A stretch of 56,975 nt of DNA from Zoogloea sp. (lineage in GTDB: Bacteria > Pseudomonadota > Gammaproteobacteria > Burkholderiales > Rhodocyclaceae). Location of the stretch: NCBI GenBank assembly GCA_016720685.1, contig JADKKC010000025.1:1-56975 (forward strand), in the 5' to 3' direction. The notes below the pieces were generated by a model. It worked only from the letters and a program-made list of their open reading frames with translations. It made no database searches and was not told the DNA's origin. A program made the translations under genes and the position numbers. Position 1 is the stretch's first letter; each line of letters opens with the position of its first letter. Shown here piece after piece: positions 1 to 9,007 of the stretch.

Positions 1-1718
1 TCGGGGCGCAGCTTTTGCGAGCCAGGCGTCGATGCTGCATGTCGGCGTCTAAACTGCTTGAGGCGGGCGCTGCGGGCCAGTTCGCCAAAATGGAAGTCGG
101 TGGGTTTGCCCAGGTGGCGGGCGCCGCGGCGTTCGCGGTGGTAGCCGTCCGGGGTGATCCACTCGGTTTCGCGCGGCAGGCGGCGGGCGGCGTCGGTGTC
201 GGTGACGCGCTGGATGCGGCCCAGCAGGTCAGCGAGCCAGCGGGGCACGTCGCCGGCAAAGCGGATGACTTCGGCCAGCGAGCCGCGGGCGGCCGGCGGG
301 GCGGTTTCGAGTTCGGGCACCAGAAAGTGGCGGAAGCGTTCCTGCTCGCCCAGCGCCCAGGCGGCGTGGCGATCCTGTTCGCTCTCGAGCAGCAATACGT
401 GGCGGTAGGGGCGCAGCACGGCTTCGACGGCGCCCTGCCAGGCCGGGTCGGTGACTTCGACGATTTCGGCCAGCGCGCGGTGGCCGATGCCGGCTTCCGC
501 CAGGCGGGCGCGGAAGCGGCTGACTTCCGGGTCGCCCGGCGGGCCGCGATGGTCGCGGGTGGTGCGAAACAGGGCGGTTTTTTCTTCGAAGGCGGCGATG
601 GCCTCGCGCTCCTGGCGCTGCAGGTGGAGCAGGCGGGCGTCGGCCCTGGCGTAGGCGGCTTCAAGGTCGACGGCGCCGTCGCCGGCCTCGCGGGCCAGGC
701 GGGCGCGCAGGGTGGCGCGTTCGGCGAGCAGCTTGTCGGCGTCGCGCACTGCGTCGTGGGCGGCGAGGTGGGCTTTTTCGGCGTCGAGTTCGGCGCTGCG
801 GGCGGCCTTGCGTTCGGCCTCGGCGACGGCTTTTTCGGCTTCGACGGCGGCGCTGTGGGCCTTTTGGGCGGTGACTTCGTCGGCGCTCTTCTGGTGCTCG
901 AGGCGGCTTCGGGCGATGTCATCGCGGGACAGGCGGATGTCGCGGACGAGTTCGGTGACCTCGAGGCGCGGCACGATTTCGCTGGCCAGCGCGACGGCTT
1001 CGTCGTCGAGCTGCTTCCATTCGAGGAAGCGGTCGGCCTCGAGGCGCTTGGTTTCGGCCTGGGCGCGCAGGCGGTCGAGGTCGAGGCCGAGGGCGGCGAG
1101 TTCGCGTTCGGCGTTGTTCTGCTCTTCGCGGGCGGCGGCGTAGTTGTCGAGCACTTCCTTGTCGCCGAAGACGTCGAAGACGAGTTCGAGCAGGGCCTTG
1201 GGCGAGTATTCGCAGAGCTTGTCGGTGTCGCCCTGTTCGAGCGCCAGCACCTTGGCGATGGCCGGGGTGAGGCCGCCCCAGGCGAGGCGGCTCTGGTAAT
1301 CCCGGTAGCCCACCCATTCGACGACCTTGTCGGCGTTGGCTTCCAGGGTTTCGATGGCTACGTCGCCGTCGGCGATGGCGTAGTCGCGGGTCCAGTCGCC
1401 GCCGGCGCGGCGGATGCGGCAGGCGAGGGTGACTTCATCCCTCAGGCACGGAAAGAAGGGCCGCTTGCCGGTGCTGCCGGGCTTGTTGGCGACCACCGCG
1501 CGAATCCACGCAAAGCTGCGGTTGGCGCGGCGCACATAGCGGCGGAAGTCGCGCTTGCCCGAGCAGCGCAGGCCGAAGAGGGTGCGCAGGGCGTCGAGCA
1601 GGGTGGTCTTGCCGGAGCCGTTGGGGCCGACGATGGTGATGATCTGGGCGTCCAGCGGCAGGTTGAAGCGGCGCCAGTAATCCCAGTGGACCAGTTCGAG
1701 TTGCTTGATGTGGAACAT
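1..1718 (-). CDS. SMC/MukB-like condensin ATPase (JetC/MksB-like), C-terminus beyond window
   Basis: Partial gene: 572 codons are visible and the end lies off the left edge. The protein begins MFHIKQLELVHW and has a Walker A motif GPNGSGKTT at residues 31-39. A Q-loop-like ALEQGDTDKLC follows near 159-169. A long charged, Ala/Glu/Arg-rich stretch (about 200-385) looks like an antiparallel coiled coil. Next comes a hinge-like segment (about 400-450) with the pattern AVEAVLRPYRHVLLLES, reminiscent of SMC hinges. These features indicate the ATPase of a condensin; the second coil and the ABC signature/Walker B would lie outside the window. The start is fixed by a TGATG overlap with the stop of the upstream MukE-like gene. 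Loss of coiled-coil character near positions 51-53 may mark another one-base error. Whether this is a chromosome-organising MksB or a plasmid-restricting JetC cannot be decided here. Confidence 0.85.
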   Translation of the reverse strand, partial: MFHIKQLELVHWDYWRRFNLPLDAQIITIVGPNGSGKTTLLDALRTLFGLRCSGKRDFRRYVRRANRSFAWIRAVVANKPGSTGKRPFFPCLRDEVTLACRIRRAGGDWTRDYAIADGDVAIETLEANADKVVEWVGYRDYQSRLAWGGLTPAIAKVLALEQGDTDKLCEYSPKALLELVFDVFGDKEVLDNYAAAREEQNNAERELAALGLDLDRLRAQAETKRLEADRFLEWKQLDDEAVALASEIVPRLEVTELVRDIRLSRDDIARSRLEHQKSADEVTAQKAHSAAVEAEKAVAEAERKAARSAELDAEKAHLAAHDAVRDADKLLAERATLRARLAREAGDGAVDLEAAYARADARLLHLQRQEREAIAAFEEKTALFRTTRDHRGPPGDPEVSRFRARLAEAGIGHRALAEIVEVTDPAWQGAVEAVLRPYRHVLLLESEQDRHAAWALGEQERFRHFLVPELETAPPAARGSLAEVIRFAGDVPRWLADLLGRIQRVTDTDAARRLPRETEWITPDGYHRERRGARHLGKPTDFHFGELARSARLKQFRRRHAASTPGSQKLRP

Positions 1719-2426
1719 CAGTCGTTTTCCTCCGCGTCGTCTTCCGCGTTTTCGGGCTCGGGCGGCGTGAACGCGTCGCGGCTGGGGGGCGGGTGGCCCG
1801 ACTGGGCGAGAACCTCGCTGAGGGTGCCGTAGATGATGCGGTCGGCGAGCAGGCGGTAGTCGAGCAGCACGTCGAGCAGCGGGCCTTCGAAGATCAGGCC
1901 GCCGCGGCGTTCGATGAAGCCGAGCTGCGCCAGGCGCGACAGCAGCTTGCCCTGCACGTAGGTTTTATGGCCGAGCACGTGGGCAAAGTCGGCGAGCAGG
2001 GGAGGCCTCGGACAGGCTGCCGGCAACCGTCTCGCCGTGGGTCAGCGGGGTGTCCTTGCCGAACAGGTCGTCCTGGCCGTCGTCGGCGAGCTTTTGGCGA
2101 TTGACCTGGCGTTCGCGCTTGGGCAGCACGATCAGCGCCCAGATGATGACGAGCAGCGCGATCTGGTCACGGGTCAGGCCGATGTTGCTGGCGGCGTATT
2201 CGCGGGTGGAGCCGAACACCGGTTCGTGCATGTCGTCGGCAAGGGCGACGGCGACGTGGGCGGCGTAGGGGTTGTCGATGAGCTGCAGGCCGACGTTGGC
2301 GAGGCGGGCGTCGAGGTCGACGCGAAAGGCTTCGTCCACCAGCGCGCGGCGCACCAGCGGGTCGGTGCGCGGCAGGCTGCGGCTGGCGAGCAGGCGGGCG
2401 GTGAGGGTCCGGATCAGGTGTTCCAT
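1718..2426 (-). CDS. Condensin accessory subunit, MukE/MksE/JetB-like (one frameshift)
   Basis: About 236 residues when read through a single frame break. The first frame runs from MEHLIRTLTARLLASR to SLSEAS. The second resumes at LLADFAHVLGHKTYVQGK and ends in an acidic tail (PEPENAEDDAEEND). A winged-helix-like block (KLLSRLAQLGFIERRGG) sits in the second half, as expected for MukE-type subunits that bridge kleisin and SMC. The position between a kleisin-like and an SMC-like gene, with both junctions overlapping (TGATG), is the main evidence. The break lies in a run of four G (1999-2002 on the plus strand); removing one base restores the frame, so an extra base in a homopolymer is likely. 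The N-terminal half also has a hydrophobic segment, QIALLVIIWALIVLP. Confidence 0.72.
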
Positions 2427-3773
2427 CAGGCTTCGTCGGGAAGGGAGTGTGTTTCGGTGGGGTCGAGCAGCGGCACGGCTTCGGGTGCCGGCAGGCTGCC
2501 GTGGGCACCCACCAGGCCGGCAGACATGGTGGCGATTTCGTCTTCGTTCACCTTGACGGTGGCGGCCTCGAAGCGCACCTCGAGGGGCAGGCGCATGAAC
2601 TCGCCGATGGGGCCGTCGGCCGGCGTGGCCGCCCTCGGCGCCGGCGTCGGCGAGGAGCGCGAGCAGCGACAGGCGGTAGCTGGCGGCCGGGAAGCCGCCG
2701 CCGGCCACGAGCCGGGCGAGGCTGGCGGGTTCGTAGCCGGGTTCGGCAAGGCGCCCGAGGCGCTGGCTGAAGTGTTGCAGCAGGCGCAGGTCTTCCTGCT
2801 CGGCCTGCTTGCTGCCGGGGGCCTCTTCCGCGGGCGGCAGCGCCGTGTCGGATTCGATCTGGCGGGCCTCTTCGGACAGGGTGAGTTCGGCCCGGTCGAG
2901 GAGTTCGTGGCCGCCGGCCAGCAGGGTGAGCTCGGGCGCCGGGGCGAGGGCGCCCGCGGCCAGTTCGACCAGCCGGCGGGCATCCAGCCCGCGCAGCCAG
3001 CCGGCCACGTCACTGGATGAAATGCCGGAGCCGCCGAGGGTGACGCGTTGGGCCTCGATCTTGTTCACGGCGCGCTGGAAGGCGGCATCGACCCGGGCCA
3101 GCCGCGACTGGGCCAGGCCGATACGCTGGGCCACGCGGGCGAGATCGAAGGGAACGTCCGGGTCGGCCAGCAGTTCGAGCAGGATCCCGGTGCCCTTTTC
3201 GATCCAGCGGTTGTTGGCCGAGAGGCGCCGGCGGGCGTCGGCGATGCGAAATTCCGAGCCGGACGCGATGGCGTCCTCGAAGTGCCAGGCGAGGTCGTTG
3301 AGCTTGCCGAGCAGGTGGCCGAGGGCTTCGGGGCTTACGCTACCAACCGCCTGCAGGCCGGCCAGCTGGGCGGTGAGAAAGCCGAGTTCGAGGTCGTCTT
3401 CGGCGCTGAAGCTGACCAGCATGCCGATGGCCGCCACGGCGTTGCGGCCCAGGTTGGAGAGGGCGTAGCGGTTGTCGTCGCCGATTTCGAGCAGGCCGTT
3501 GCCGCGCAGGCGGCGCAGCACGGTTTCGAGCTTGACCGGATCGAGGAAGGCGAAGCGCTGGCGCAGTTGCTCGGGGCCCCAGCGCGGTGCGTCGGTTTCG
3601 CGGCCGATTTCGCGCAGCACCAAGAGGCGCATCAGCACTTCGGCCTCGCTGCCATGGAACAGCGTGCTGAAGGCGGCCAGCAGCGGCCGGGCCTGGAGCA
3701 GCGGGGCCAGTTCGGGCACGTCGTCGGCGGCGACGCCGGGGGCGAGCAGTTCGTCGAGGCGGACTTCGGTCAT
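2426..3773 (-). CDS. Condensin kleisin-like subunit, MukF/MksF/JetA-like (one frameshift)
   Basis: About 449 residues read through one frame break. The N-terminus (MTEVRLDELLAPGVAADD) leads into a winged-helix block around 95-125 (LRRLRGNGLLEIGDDNRYAL), then a long helical middle, as in MukF-type kleisins. The C-terminal part after the break reads GEFMRLPLEVRFEAATVKVN and ends HSLPDEA. The break lies in CCC at 2632-2634 (plus strand); deleting one base joins both halves. The start is 4 nt after the stop of the upstream membrane-protein gene. The stop overlaps the next ATG. Family assignment rests on gene order, size, winged helix and the adjacent SMC gene rather than on a diagnostic motif. 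Confidence 0.7.
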
Positions 3774-3777
3774 GGTG

Positions 3778-5043
3778 TCAGTGGAACAGGGCCAGGGTCT
3801 TGATGCGGCGGTCGATTTCGTCGCTCATCTGGCGGTAGGCCGGCGCATCGGTGCTGCCGAAGCGTTGCTGGAATTCGCTGGCCATCATCGATTCGGGCAG
3901 GCCGTCGATGGGCGGCAGCAGGGTGGCGTCGCCGATGCCCGCTTTGATGGCGGCGGCCAGGTGTTCGGGCTTGTGCACGGCCAGTTCGCCCAGGCGCGTG
4001 CCGGCGCGGTCGGCGGCGAGATCGACGAAAGAGAAGCCGCTGCCGTGCCGGGAGTCGCTCACTTCCTTGTCGAGGCCGACCACGTTGGCCAGCGATTCAC
4101 CGCCCCAGGCGGCGATGGCGGCCGAAATGACGAAGTGCTGGGCGAGGTCGCCACGCCCTCGCAGGCTGAGCGCCACGGGACGCGGGCGGGGCCAGCGGGC
4201 GGCCTCGGGGATCACCAAGGCAATGTTGTGGCCGGAAAGGTGGAGCGCGGTGACCAGCAGCGCATCGCGATAGGCGTCGCTGAGCCGGGACGCGCCGGCC
4301 TCGTTGCCGGCAGCTTGCAGCAGCGGGCCGAGCACGTCGGCGAGGTCGGCCTTGCGGCGGGTTCTGGCGACCTGGTTGATGCTGTCCACCAGCAGGCGGT
4401 GGGCGGCGGCGAGGCGTTCGCGCTGGGCGGGCGTAACGGCCAGGCTGCGCACCGAGTCGAGGAGTTCGGGCTGCCAGACGTAGGTGAGCTTTGCGGCGTC
4501 GGGCGTGATGGCCACCTGTGCGACGGTCTTCGTGAGCAGTTCGAGTTCTGGGGCGAGGCCGGTGTAACGGAGGCCTTCTGCCAGCAGCACTTCGAAGAGT
4601 GCAGGCGGCAGCGGAATGCGGCCGAGGCGCACCTGCTCGACTTCCAGGCGCTGCTTGCCGACGCCCAGCCGGGCCTGGACATTGATGAAGCGGCCGGGCC
4701 CCATGTCGGCAAAGAGGGCCGGCAGCATGGCGGTGTAGCCGATGTCGGCGCCGCCCTGGCGCAGCGTGAGCGCGGCGTTGCCCTTGATGCCGCGGCGGGC
4801 GGCAAAGTTGAGCAGGGCTTCGAGGTCCGGGCCGCTGAGGCGGATGTCACGGGTGCTGCCGGGGGCCATTCTGCGCGGATCGTTCTGGCGCAGGATGGCC
4901 TTCGCCCGGCTGATGGAGGCCGCCGACAGTTCGTCCGTGGCGGTGACCAGGGGCCGCATTTCGAGGGCCTGGATGCACAGCAGGATCAGGGCTGCCAGCG
5001 CCAGCACGACGCCGGTCGCCAGCCAGGCAAGGAGACGGAACAT
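3778..5043 (-). CDS. Conserved membrane-anchored protein of unknown function, first gene of condensin operon
   Basis: 421 residues. An N-terminal hydrophobic segment (about 5-26, LAWLATGVVLALAALILLCI) looks like an uncleaved anchor, leaving the rest periplasmic. Residues about 65-150 contain a pattern (RFINVQARLGVGKQRLEV, then GRIPLPPALFEVLL) resembling small lipid-binding beta domains such as LmeA/YpmS; this is inference. The C-terminal half holds a striking block, HFVISAAIAAWGGESLANVV followed by SGFSFVDLAADRAGTRLGE (about 310-365), which looks conserved but which I cannot name. The gene lies 4 nt upstream of the kleisin-like gene and reads in the same direction, so it is very probably co-transcribed with the condensin. 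It is not the JetD nuclease of known Wadjet systems: no Toprim pattern is visible. Confidence 0.75.
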   Translation of the reverse strand: MFRLLAWLATGVVLALAALILLCIQALEMRPLVTATDELSAASISRAKAILRQNDPRRMAPGSTRDIRLSGPDLEALLNFAARRGIKGNAALTLRQGGADIGYTAMLPALFADMGPGRFINVQARLGVGKQRLEVEQVRLGRIPLPPALFEVLLAEGLRYTGLAPELELLTKTVAQVAITPDAAKLTYVWQPELLDSVRSLAVTPAQRERLAAAHRLLVDSINQVARTRRKADLADVLGPLLQAAGNEAGASRLSDAYRDALLVTALHLSGHNIALVIPEAARWPRPRPVALSLRGRGDLAQHFVISAAIAAWGGESLANVVGLDKEVSDSRHGSGFSFVDLAADRAGTRLGELAVHKPEHLAAAIKAGIGDATLLPPIDGLPESMMASEFQQRFGSTDAPAYRQMSDEIDRRIKTLALFH

Positions 5044-5342
5044 TGGGGATTAGGTTAGGAGCCGTGAAAGGTGGGTTTGCCTTAAACAAGCGCATTGGCG
5101 ATGTTGCAAAGAACCCTGTTTCGCCCCGTCCCATTGCAGGCAAGTTCTTTGTCAGGATTAATGTTCATACAAAATAAAGGCTTGATAGTTCTAATTCTTC
5201 AACTCTACTGTCGCCTCTCGTCAGAACAAGTGCTTACATGAATCAGAGCTTATGTCGAATGAGTTTTGTGCGACAGTATGCTTTTTCCCTTCGCAGTGCG
5301 GAGCGGAGCTTGAGGAATTCCTGGACTTTCCCTCAAGTCGCT
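5044..5342. other. Intergenic region, no gene recognised
   Basis: 299 bases between the condensin operon and the end of the DUF4276 gene. The part from about 5150 onward is AT-richer than the surrounding genes and marks the beginning of the atypical segment. The condensin operon promoter must lie in the first part (minus strand), but I see no convincing -35/-10 pair. Short open frames here show no recognisable protein features. Confidence 0.5.
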
Positions 5343-5936
5343 TCAGGCTGGGATCGGGGTGTCGATCAATTGCAGAACGGCACGTTCTATGTGAGCGAAA
5401 TCTCTGGAGCGCTCATGCAGTAAATCGAGATTGAGGTGCGCGGTAATCTTTGCTTGATGAACAGTTTCTTTGTAGGCCATGCCCTTTGGACGCTTTCCAC
5501 TTATCCATTCCTTCGCACCGCGTATTTCGTGGGGACTCTTTGGAAACTCGACTTGCTTCGGTATGTCGGGAAAAACGATGCGGGTGGCTTGTTCGTCGTG
5601 TAGGAACAGAGCCTCGTACTCTTTCATCAAGAACGCAATTTTCAACGGCCAATTGGGGCGCAAGGCTTGCGCTCGATCCAGAAGCAGCGCAGCTTCTCGA
5701 TATGGGCAGTCATAGCCTTTGGAGTCAAAATCCAGCCCATAGGTGGGTGGATTCTCCTTGGTCGCAGCCACAAAGTAGTCGTCGAAATTCTTTTTTACCG
5801 ACGGGTATTCTCCACGGCGCTGGGTGGGAAGTAGTCCGACGTCAAATATTCCGTTTTTTTCGAGAGTTCGGCGAATCAGTATAGGAACCGCGCGGACATC
5901 CCCATCGCCCTCCACAATGGTAAGTAATCGGCGCAT
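5343..5936 (-). CDS. DUF4276 family protein (Toprim-like)
   Basis: 197 residues, apparently complete. The N-terminus MRRLLTIVEGDGD gives an early conserved acidic residue (E9). A second acidic motif, GLDFDSKGYD, has D69 and D71. The E...DxD arrangement is what Toprim-type DUF4276 proteins show. Members are typically paired with an upstream AAA/SMC-like ATPase in phage-defence-like or toxin-like modules, and here the remnant of such an ATPase ends 39 nt upstream. The gene is less GC-rich than its neighbours, which fits horizontal transfer. No frame break is seen, in contrast to its partner. The target (nucleic acid cleavage is the usual expectation for Toprim folds) is not shown by the sequence. 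Confidence 0.75.
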   Translation of the reverse strand: MRRLLTIVEGDGDVRAVPILIRRTLEKNGIFDVGLLPTQRRGEYPSVKKNFDDYFVAATKENPPTYGLDFDSKGYDCPYREAALLLDRAQALRPNWPLKIAFLMKEYEALFLHDEQATRIVFPDIPKQVEFPKSPHEIRGAKEWISGKRPKGMAYKETVHQAKITAHLNLDLLHERSRDFAHIERAVLQLIDTPIPA

Positions 5937-5975
5937 TAGGTGTCCTCCGGCAATAGTCGCCGGCAGACGGTCTGC

Positions 5976-7101
5976 TCAGGCTGCGGTGCTCCCTGATGGC
6001 AGCTTACGACTGGCGCGGATTCGGGACACGGTCTCGCCGTCGATCATGGTGACCCTGATTTTCTCTGTTGGAAAAGGTCGCCAAGTGTGGGCTGTGACTT
6101 GTGAGTTGTGTCCGTTCTGATATTTCGCGGAATGCATCGACCGCACGGCTAGCAAGGCCGGATTGACCGTTTGTCCCGCTCTTCTGACCATCAAAACTGG
6201 ATGCGGCGTATTTGTATAGCGGGAGAATGCCGGGATGCGCAGGTGCCGTCAAAATCTCCGAAGGTCGAAAAGTGGTTTTTGCCGTTTTTCTTTGACTTTA
6301 AAACGAGGATGGATAAAGCCGGACTGCTTGGTGGAAATGTCCTCTAGCTGGGGGCATGACCACTTCATCATTTCTTTGTTTGCTCTGAGTGCTTGCTTGC
6401 CACGCGTTGTTTTTGCGCAGGTTTCTAATCGAAGACCAGTTGGCCCGTTTTCTCTTAATGTTGGGTCGGTGTCAGGGTGGGCGGGTTGGCGCACGTGTTC
6501 AGGATAAACGGATGAAAAGAATTCTCTGGATGGGTGATCCTCACGCCAAAAATTCCATTTTGTCATCGGCTTCCGTAAAGCGTTGTCGAGTGCAAATCCA
6601 TCGGCGGGAAGGGTTCTTTGGTTGGCTTGACCTTCTGGTCTGCGATGGTTAATCGGACGTTGCCCTCTGCGTTGCGATCAAAGCAAGCTGATGCTGGATC
6701 GTATTGGCAAGGATCTCCATCGTCGTCGAAACCGAAGTCGGTAGGTTGAGCCCATTCAGCCCGTTCCCGCTCGACCCGAAAATCACCTTCCCGGAGGCTT
6801 GTTAGCGAAAGCTCGTATCGATGACGAATATCGGGATGTTTATCGTTGTGAAATCCGAATTCAAATGTTATTCGATAAGGTTTGCTGGGCGAATATTGCC
6901 GAATCAGACCAATGCCGCCACGTGCGCTGACTGCGTGGTCCAGACCTTGGCTGACCGCGTCACGTAAAAAGCGCAGTACATCAGCGACATTGCTTTTCCT
7001 GCCCCGTTGCAGCCAACCAGAACTGTAATTGGTTGGATATTTTCCAGCTCGATGTTTTCTAAGCTTTTGTAGTGGCTTATGACGAGTTCGGATAGGCGCA
7101 C
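5976..7101 (-). pseudogene. Decayed AAA family ATPase, partner of DUF4276
   Basis: Pieces of one ATPase in several frames. A GTG start (7101, after GGAGCC) gives VRLSELVISHYKSLENIELE and a Walker A GCNGAGK at residues 30-36. The frame is lost at an A run (6994-6997) and continues in another frame with SNVADVLRFLRDAVSQGLDH up to a stop at 6563. Further pieces follow in shifted frames: KQALRANKEMMKW and FIHPRFKVKEK, then PHPVLMV and QTVNPALLAV (Walker B region, with the expected acidic residues corrupted). Next come DAFREISERTQ, TSHSPHLA (H-loop) and FPTEKIRVTMIDGETVSRI. At least five small indels are needed to rebuild it, and the C-terminus is short. Unlike the single-base breaks elsewhere, this looks like true decay. 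Confidence 0.8.
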
Positions 7102-7130
7102 GGGGGCTCCTTGTCGAGGTGGTTTCGTGT

Positions 7131-8235
7131 TTACACGCCCTGCTTGAGGCTGGCCTGGATGAAGCCGTCCAGGTCGCCGTCGAGTACGCCTTGGGTGTTG
7201 CCGACTTCGTAGCTGGTGCGCAGATCCTTGATGCGGCTCTGGTCGAGCACGTAGGAACGGATCTGGTGGCCCCAGCCGATGTCGCTCTTGGAGTCTTCCA
7301 GCTTCTGCTGCTCGCTCTGGCGCTTGCGCAGTTCGGCTTCGTAGAGCCGGGCGCGCAGCATCGAGAAGGCTTCGTCCTTGTTGCGGTGCTGGGAGCGGTC
7401 GTTCTGGCACTGCACGACGATGCCCGACGGAACGTGGGTGATCCGCACCGCCGAGTCGGTCTTGTTGATGTGCTGACCGCCGGCGCCGGATGCGCGGTAA
7501 GTGTCGATGCGCAGGTCGGCCGGGTTGATCTCGATCTCGATGGAGTCGTCCACTTCCGGGAACACGAACACCGAACAGAAGCTGGTGTGGCGCCGGGCAT
7601 TGGAGTCGAAGGGGCTCTTGCGGACGAGGCGGTGGATGCCGGTCTCGGTGCGCAGGAAGCCGTAGGCGTATTCGCCGCCGACCTTGATGGTGGCGCTCTT
7701 GATGCCGGCCACTTCACCTTCGGATTCTTCGAGCAGTTCGACCTGGAAGCCCTTGCGTTCGCAATAGCGCAGATACATGCGCTCGAGCATGCCGGCCCAG
7801 TCCTGGGCTTCGGTGCCGCCGGCGCCGGACTGGATTTCGATGAAACAGGCGTTGCCGTCCATCGGGTTGTTGAACATGCGGCGGAATTCGAGTTCGCCCA
7901 CGCGGCCTTCGAGGGCTGCGGTGTCGGCTTCGACGGCCTGCATGGTGTCTTCGTCGTCTTCCATCGAGGCGAGCTCGAACAGATCCTTGCAGTCGGCCAG
8001 GCCCTGGTCGATTTCCTGCAGGTTCACAACGACGCCTTCGAGGGTCTTCTTTTCCTTGCCGAGTTCCTGGGCGTGGGCCGCGTCGTTCCAGATATCGGGG
8101 TCTTCGAGTTGCTTGCTGACTTCGATCAGCTTTTCAGCCTTGGTATCGTAGTCAAAGATACCTCCGAAGTTCTTGCTCCCGAGCCTTCAGGTCGGTGAGC
8201 TTGTTGGAGATGGCGTTAATGCGTTCTGCTTCCAT
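7131..8235 (-). CDS. prfB: Peptide chain release factor 2 (programmed +1 frameshift)
   Basis: RF2 reads UGA and UAA stop codons and triggers peptide release on the ribosome. The first 27 codons (MEAERINAISNKLTDLKARE...) end in CTT TGA. A +1 shift continues as DYDTKAEKLIEVSKQ. The main body carries the GGQ motif (GAGGQHINKTDSAVRITHVP) and the stop-recognition region with RHTSFCSV, and ends KQGV. Total length is about 367 residues, normal for RF2. The start is ATG at 8235. The frameshift is the conserved autoregulatory one, not an error. lysS commonly follows prfB in proteobacteria; here the AAA/DUF4276 segment follows instead. Confidence 0.97.
8151..8163 (-). promoter_or_regulatory. prfB programmed +1 frameshift site
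   Basis: On the minus strand the sequence reads AGG TAT CTT TGA C. The slippery CTT is followed by an in-frame UGA (8152-8154), and a Shine-Dalgarno-like CGGAGG lies three bases before CTT. This is the conserved RF2 autoregulation site: low RF2 makes the ribosome pause at UGA and slip +1 to read GAC. Confidence 0.95.
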
Positions 8236-8349
8236 GGTCGAGGCCCTGGCTAATGCGGGAGAACCGAGCATTATACCCAGAGCTGCCGCAGGCAAAGAAA
8301 TCATCGAGCGGCGCCTGTGCCGATCGATGAAGCCGGGCCGTGAGCCGGA

Positions 8350-8925
8350 TCAGGGTTGGCCGGCTTCCGCCTTGCAGGCCTTGAACCTTGTGCGGCAGCG
8401 GTTGGCGCACAGGAACTCGCTGTTGTAGTCGCCCTGGGGGCAGGTGGACAGGCAGCGGGTGTTGCCCTTGATGCAGTCGGTGATGGAGGCGGCGCTGCCG
8501 ATTACGCGCATGGGGTCGCGTTTTTCTTCGTCGCGCTCGGGCTCCTTGCGCAGAAGCCGGAAGGTGCCGCGCGATGCTGCATCGCGGCGGCCGGGCTGGG
8601 AATACTTGCCCTCGAAAATGCCGGGCCGGCAGGTGCCGGTCAGGCGCAGGGCCGCGCCCCCGTGGAAGGCAACCTGGACATCGCATTTTTCGCCGCTCAT
8701 CTCGCCGCTGCGAACCGGCGCGACGCCGTAAAACGGCGCGCCGGCCTTGACGCGGCCAACCAGCACGCCCTGCAGGTCGCGCAGTTCGACGGTGACGGAG
8801 ATGGGGCCGGCGAAGTCGTCGGGCAGCAGCAGGCCTTCGTAGTATTTGTCTTCGGAGGCGAAGGCGCTGCCGAAGGCCAGCAGGAAAACGAAGCCGAGGC
8901 AGCGCAGCACGGACAGGAGATTCAT
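8350..8925 (-). CDS. Exported protein of unknown function, Cys-rich C-terminus
   Basis: 191 residues. An N-terminal signal peptide (about 1-23, VLRCLGFVFLLAFGSAFA) predicts export to the periplasm. The mature part has a beta-rich middle (ISVTVELRDLQGVLVGRVKA). The C-terminal 45 residues contain five cysteines (CIKGNTRCLSTCPQG, then FLCANRCRTRFKAC), suggesting disulfides. I do not recognise a family. It lies upstream of prfB on the same strand with a gap of about 114 bases. Confidence 0.65.
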   Translation of the reverse strand: MNLLSVLRCLGFVFLLAFGSAFASEDKYYEGLLLPDDFAGPISVTVELRDLQGVLVGRVKAGAPFYGVAPVRSGEMSGEKCDVQVAFHGGAALRLTGTCRPGIFEGKYSQPGRRDAASRGTFRLLRKEPERDEEKRDPMRVIGSAASITDCIKGNTRCLSTCPQGDYNSEFLCANRCRTRFKACKAEAGQP

Positions 8926-9007
8926 GGGCAGTGGCAGCGGTCTGAACGCGCGGATGGTCGGGTTAGGGCGGCGCGGCGCTCAATGGCGCCCCCGCGCGGC
9001 CAGACTC

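Noticed and set aside
15..1832. 605-residue plus-strand open frame
   Set aside because: Antisense to the SMC-like gene; Gly/Ala/Val-rich low-complexity shadow typical of high-GC DNA.
3778..5043. Identification of the membrane protein as JetD of Wadjet
   Set aside because: No Toprim-type acidic motifs; it has an N-terminal membrane anchor and precedes rather than follows the SMC gene.
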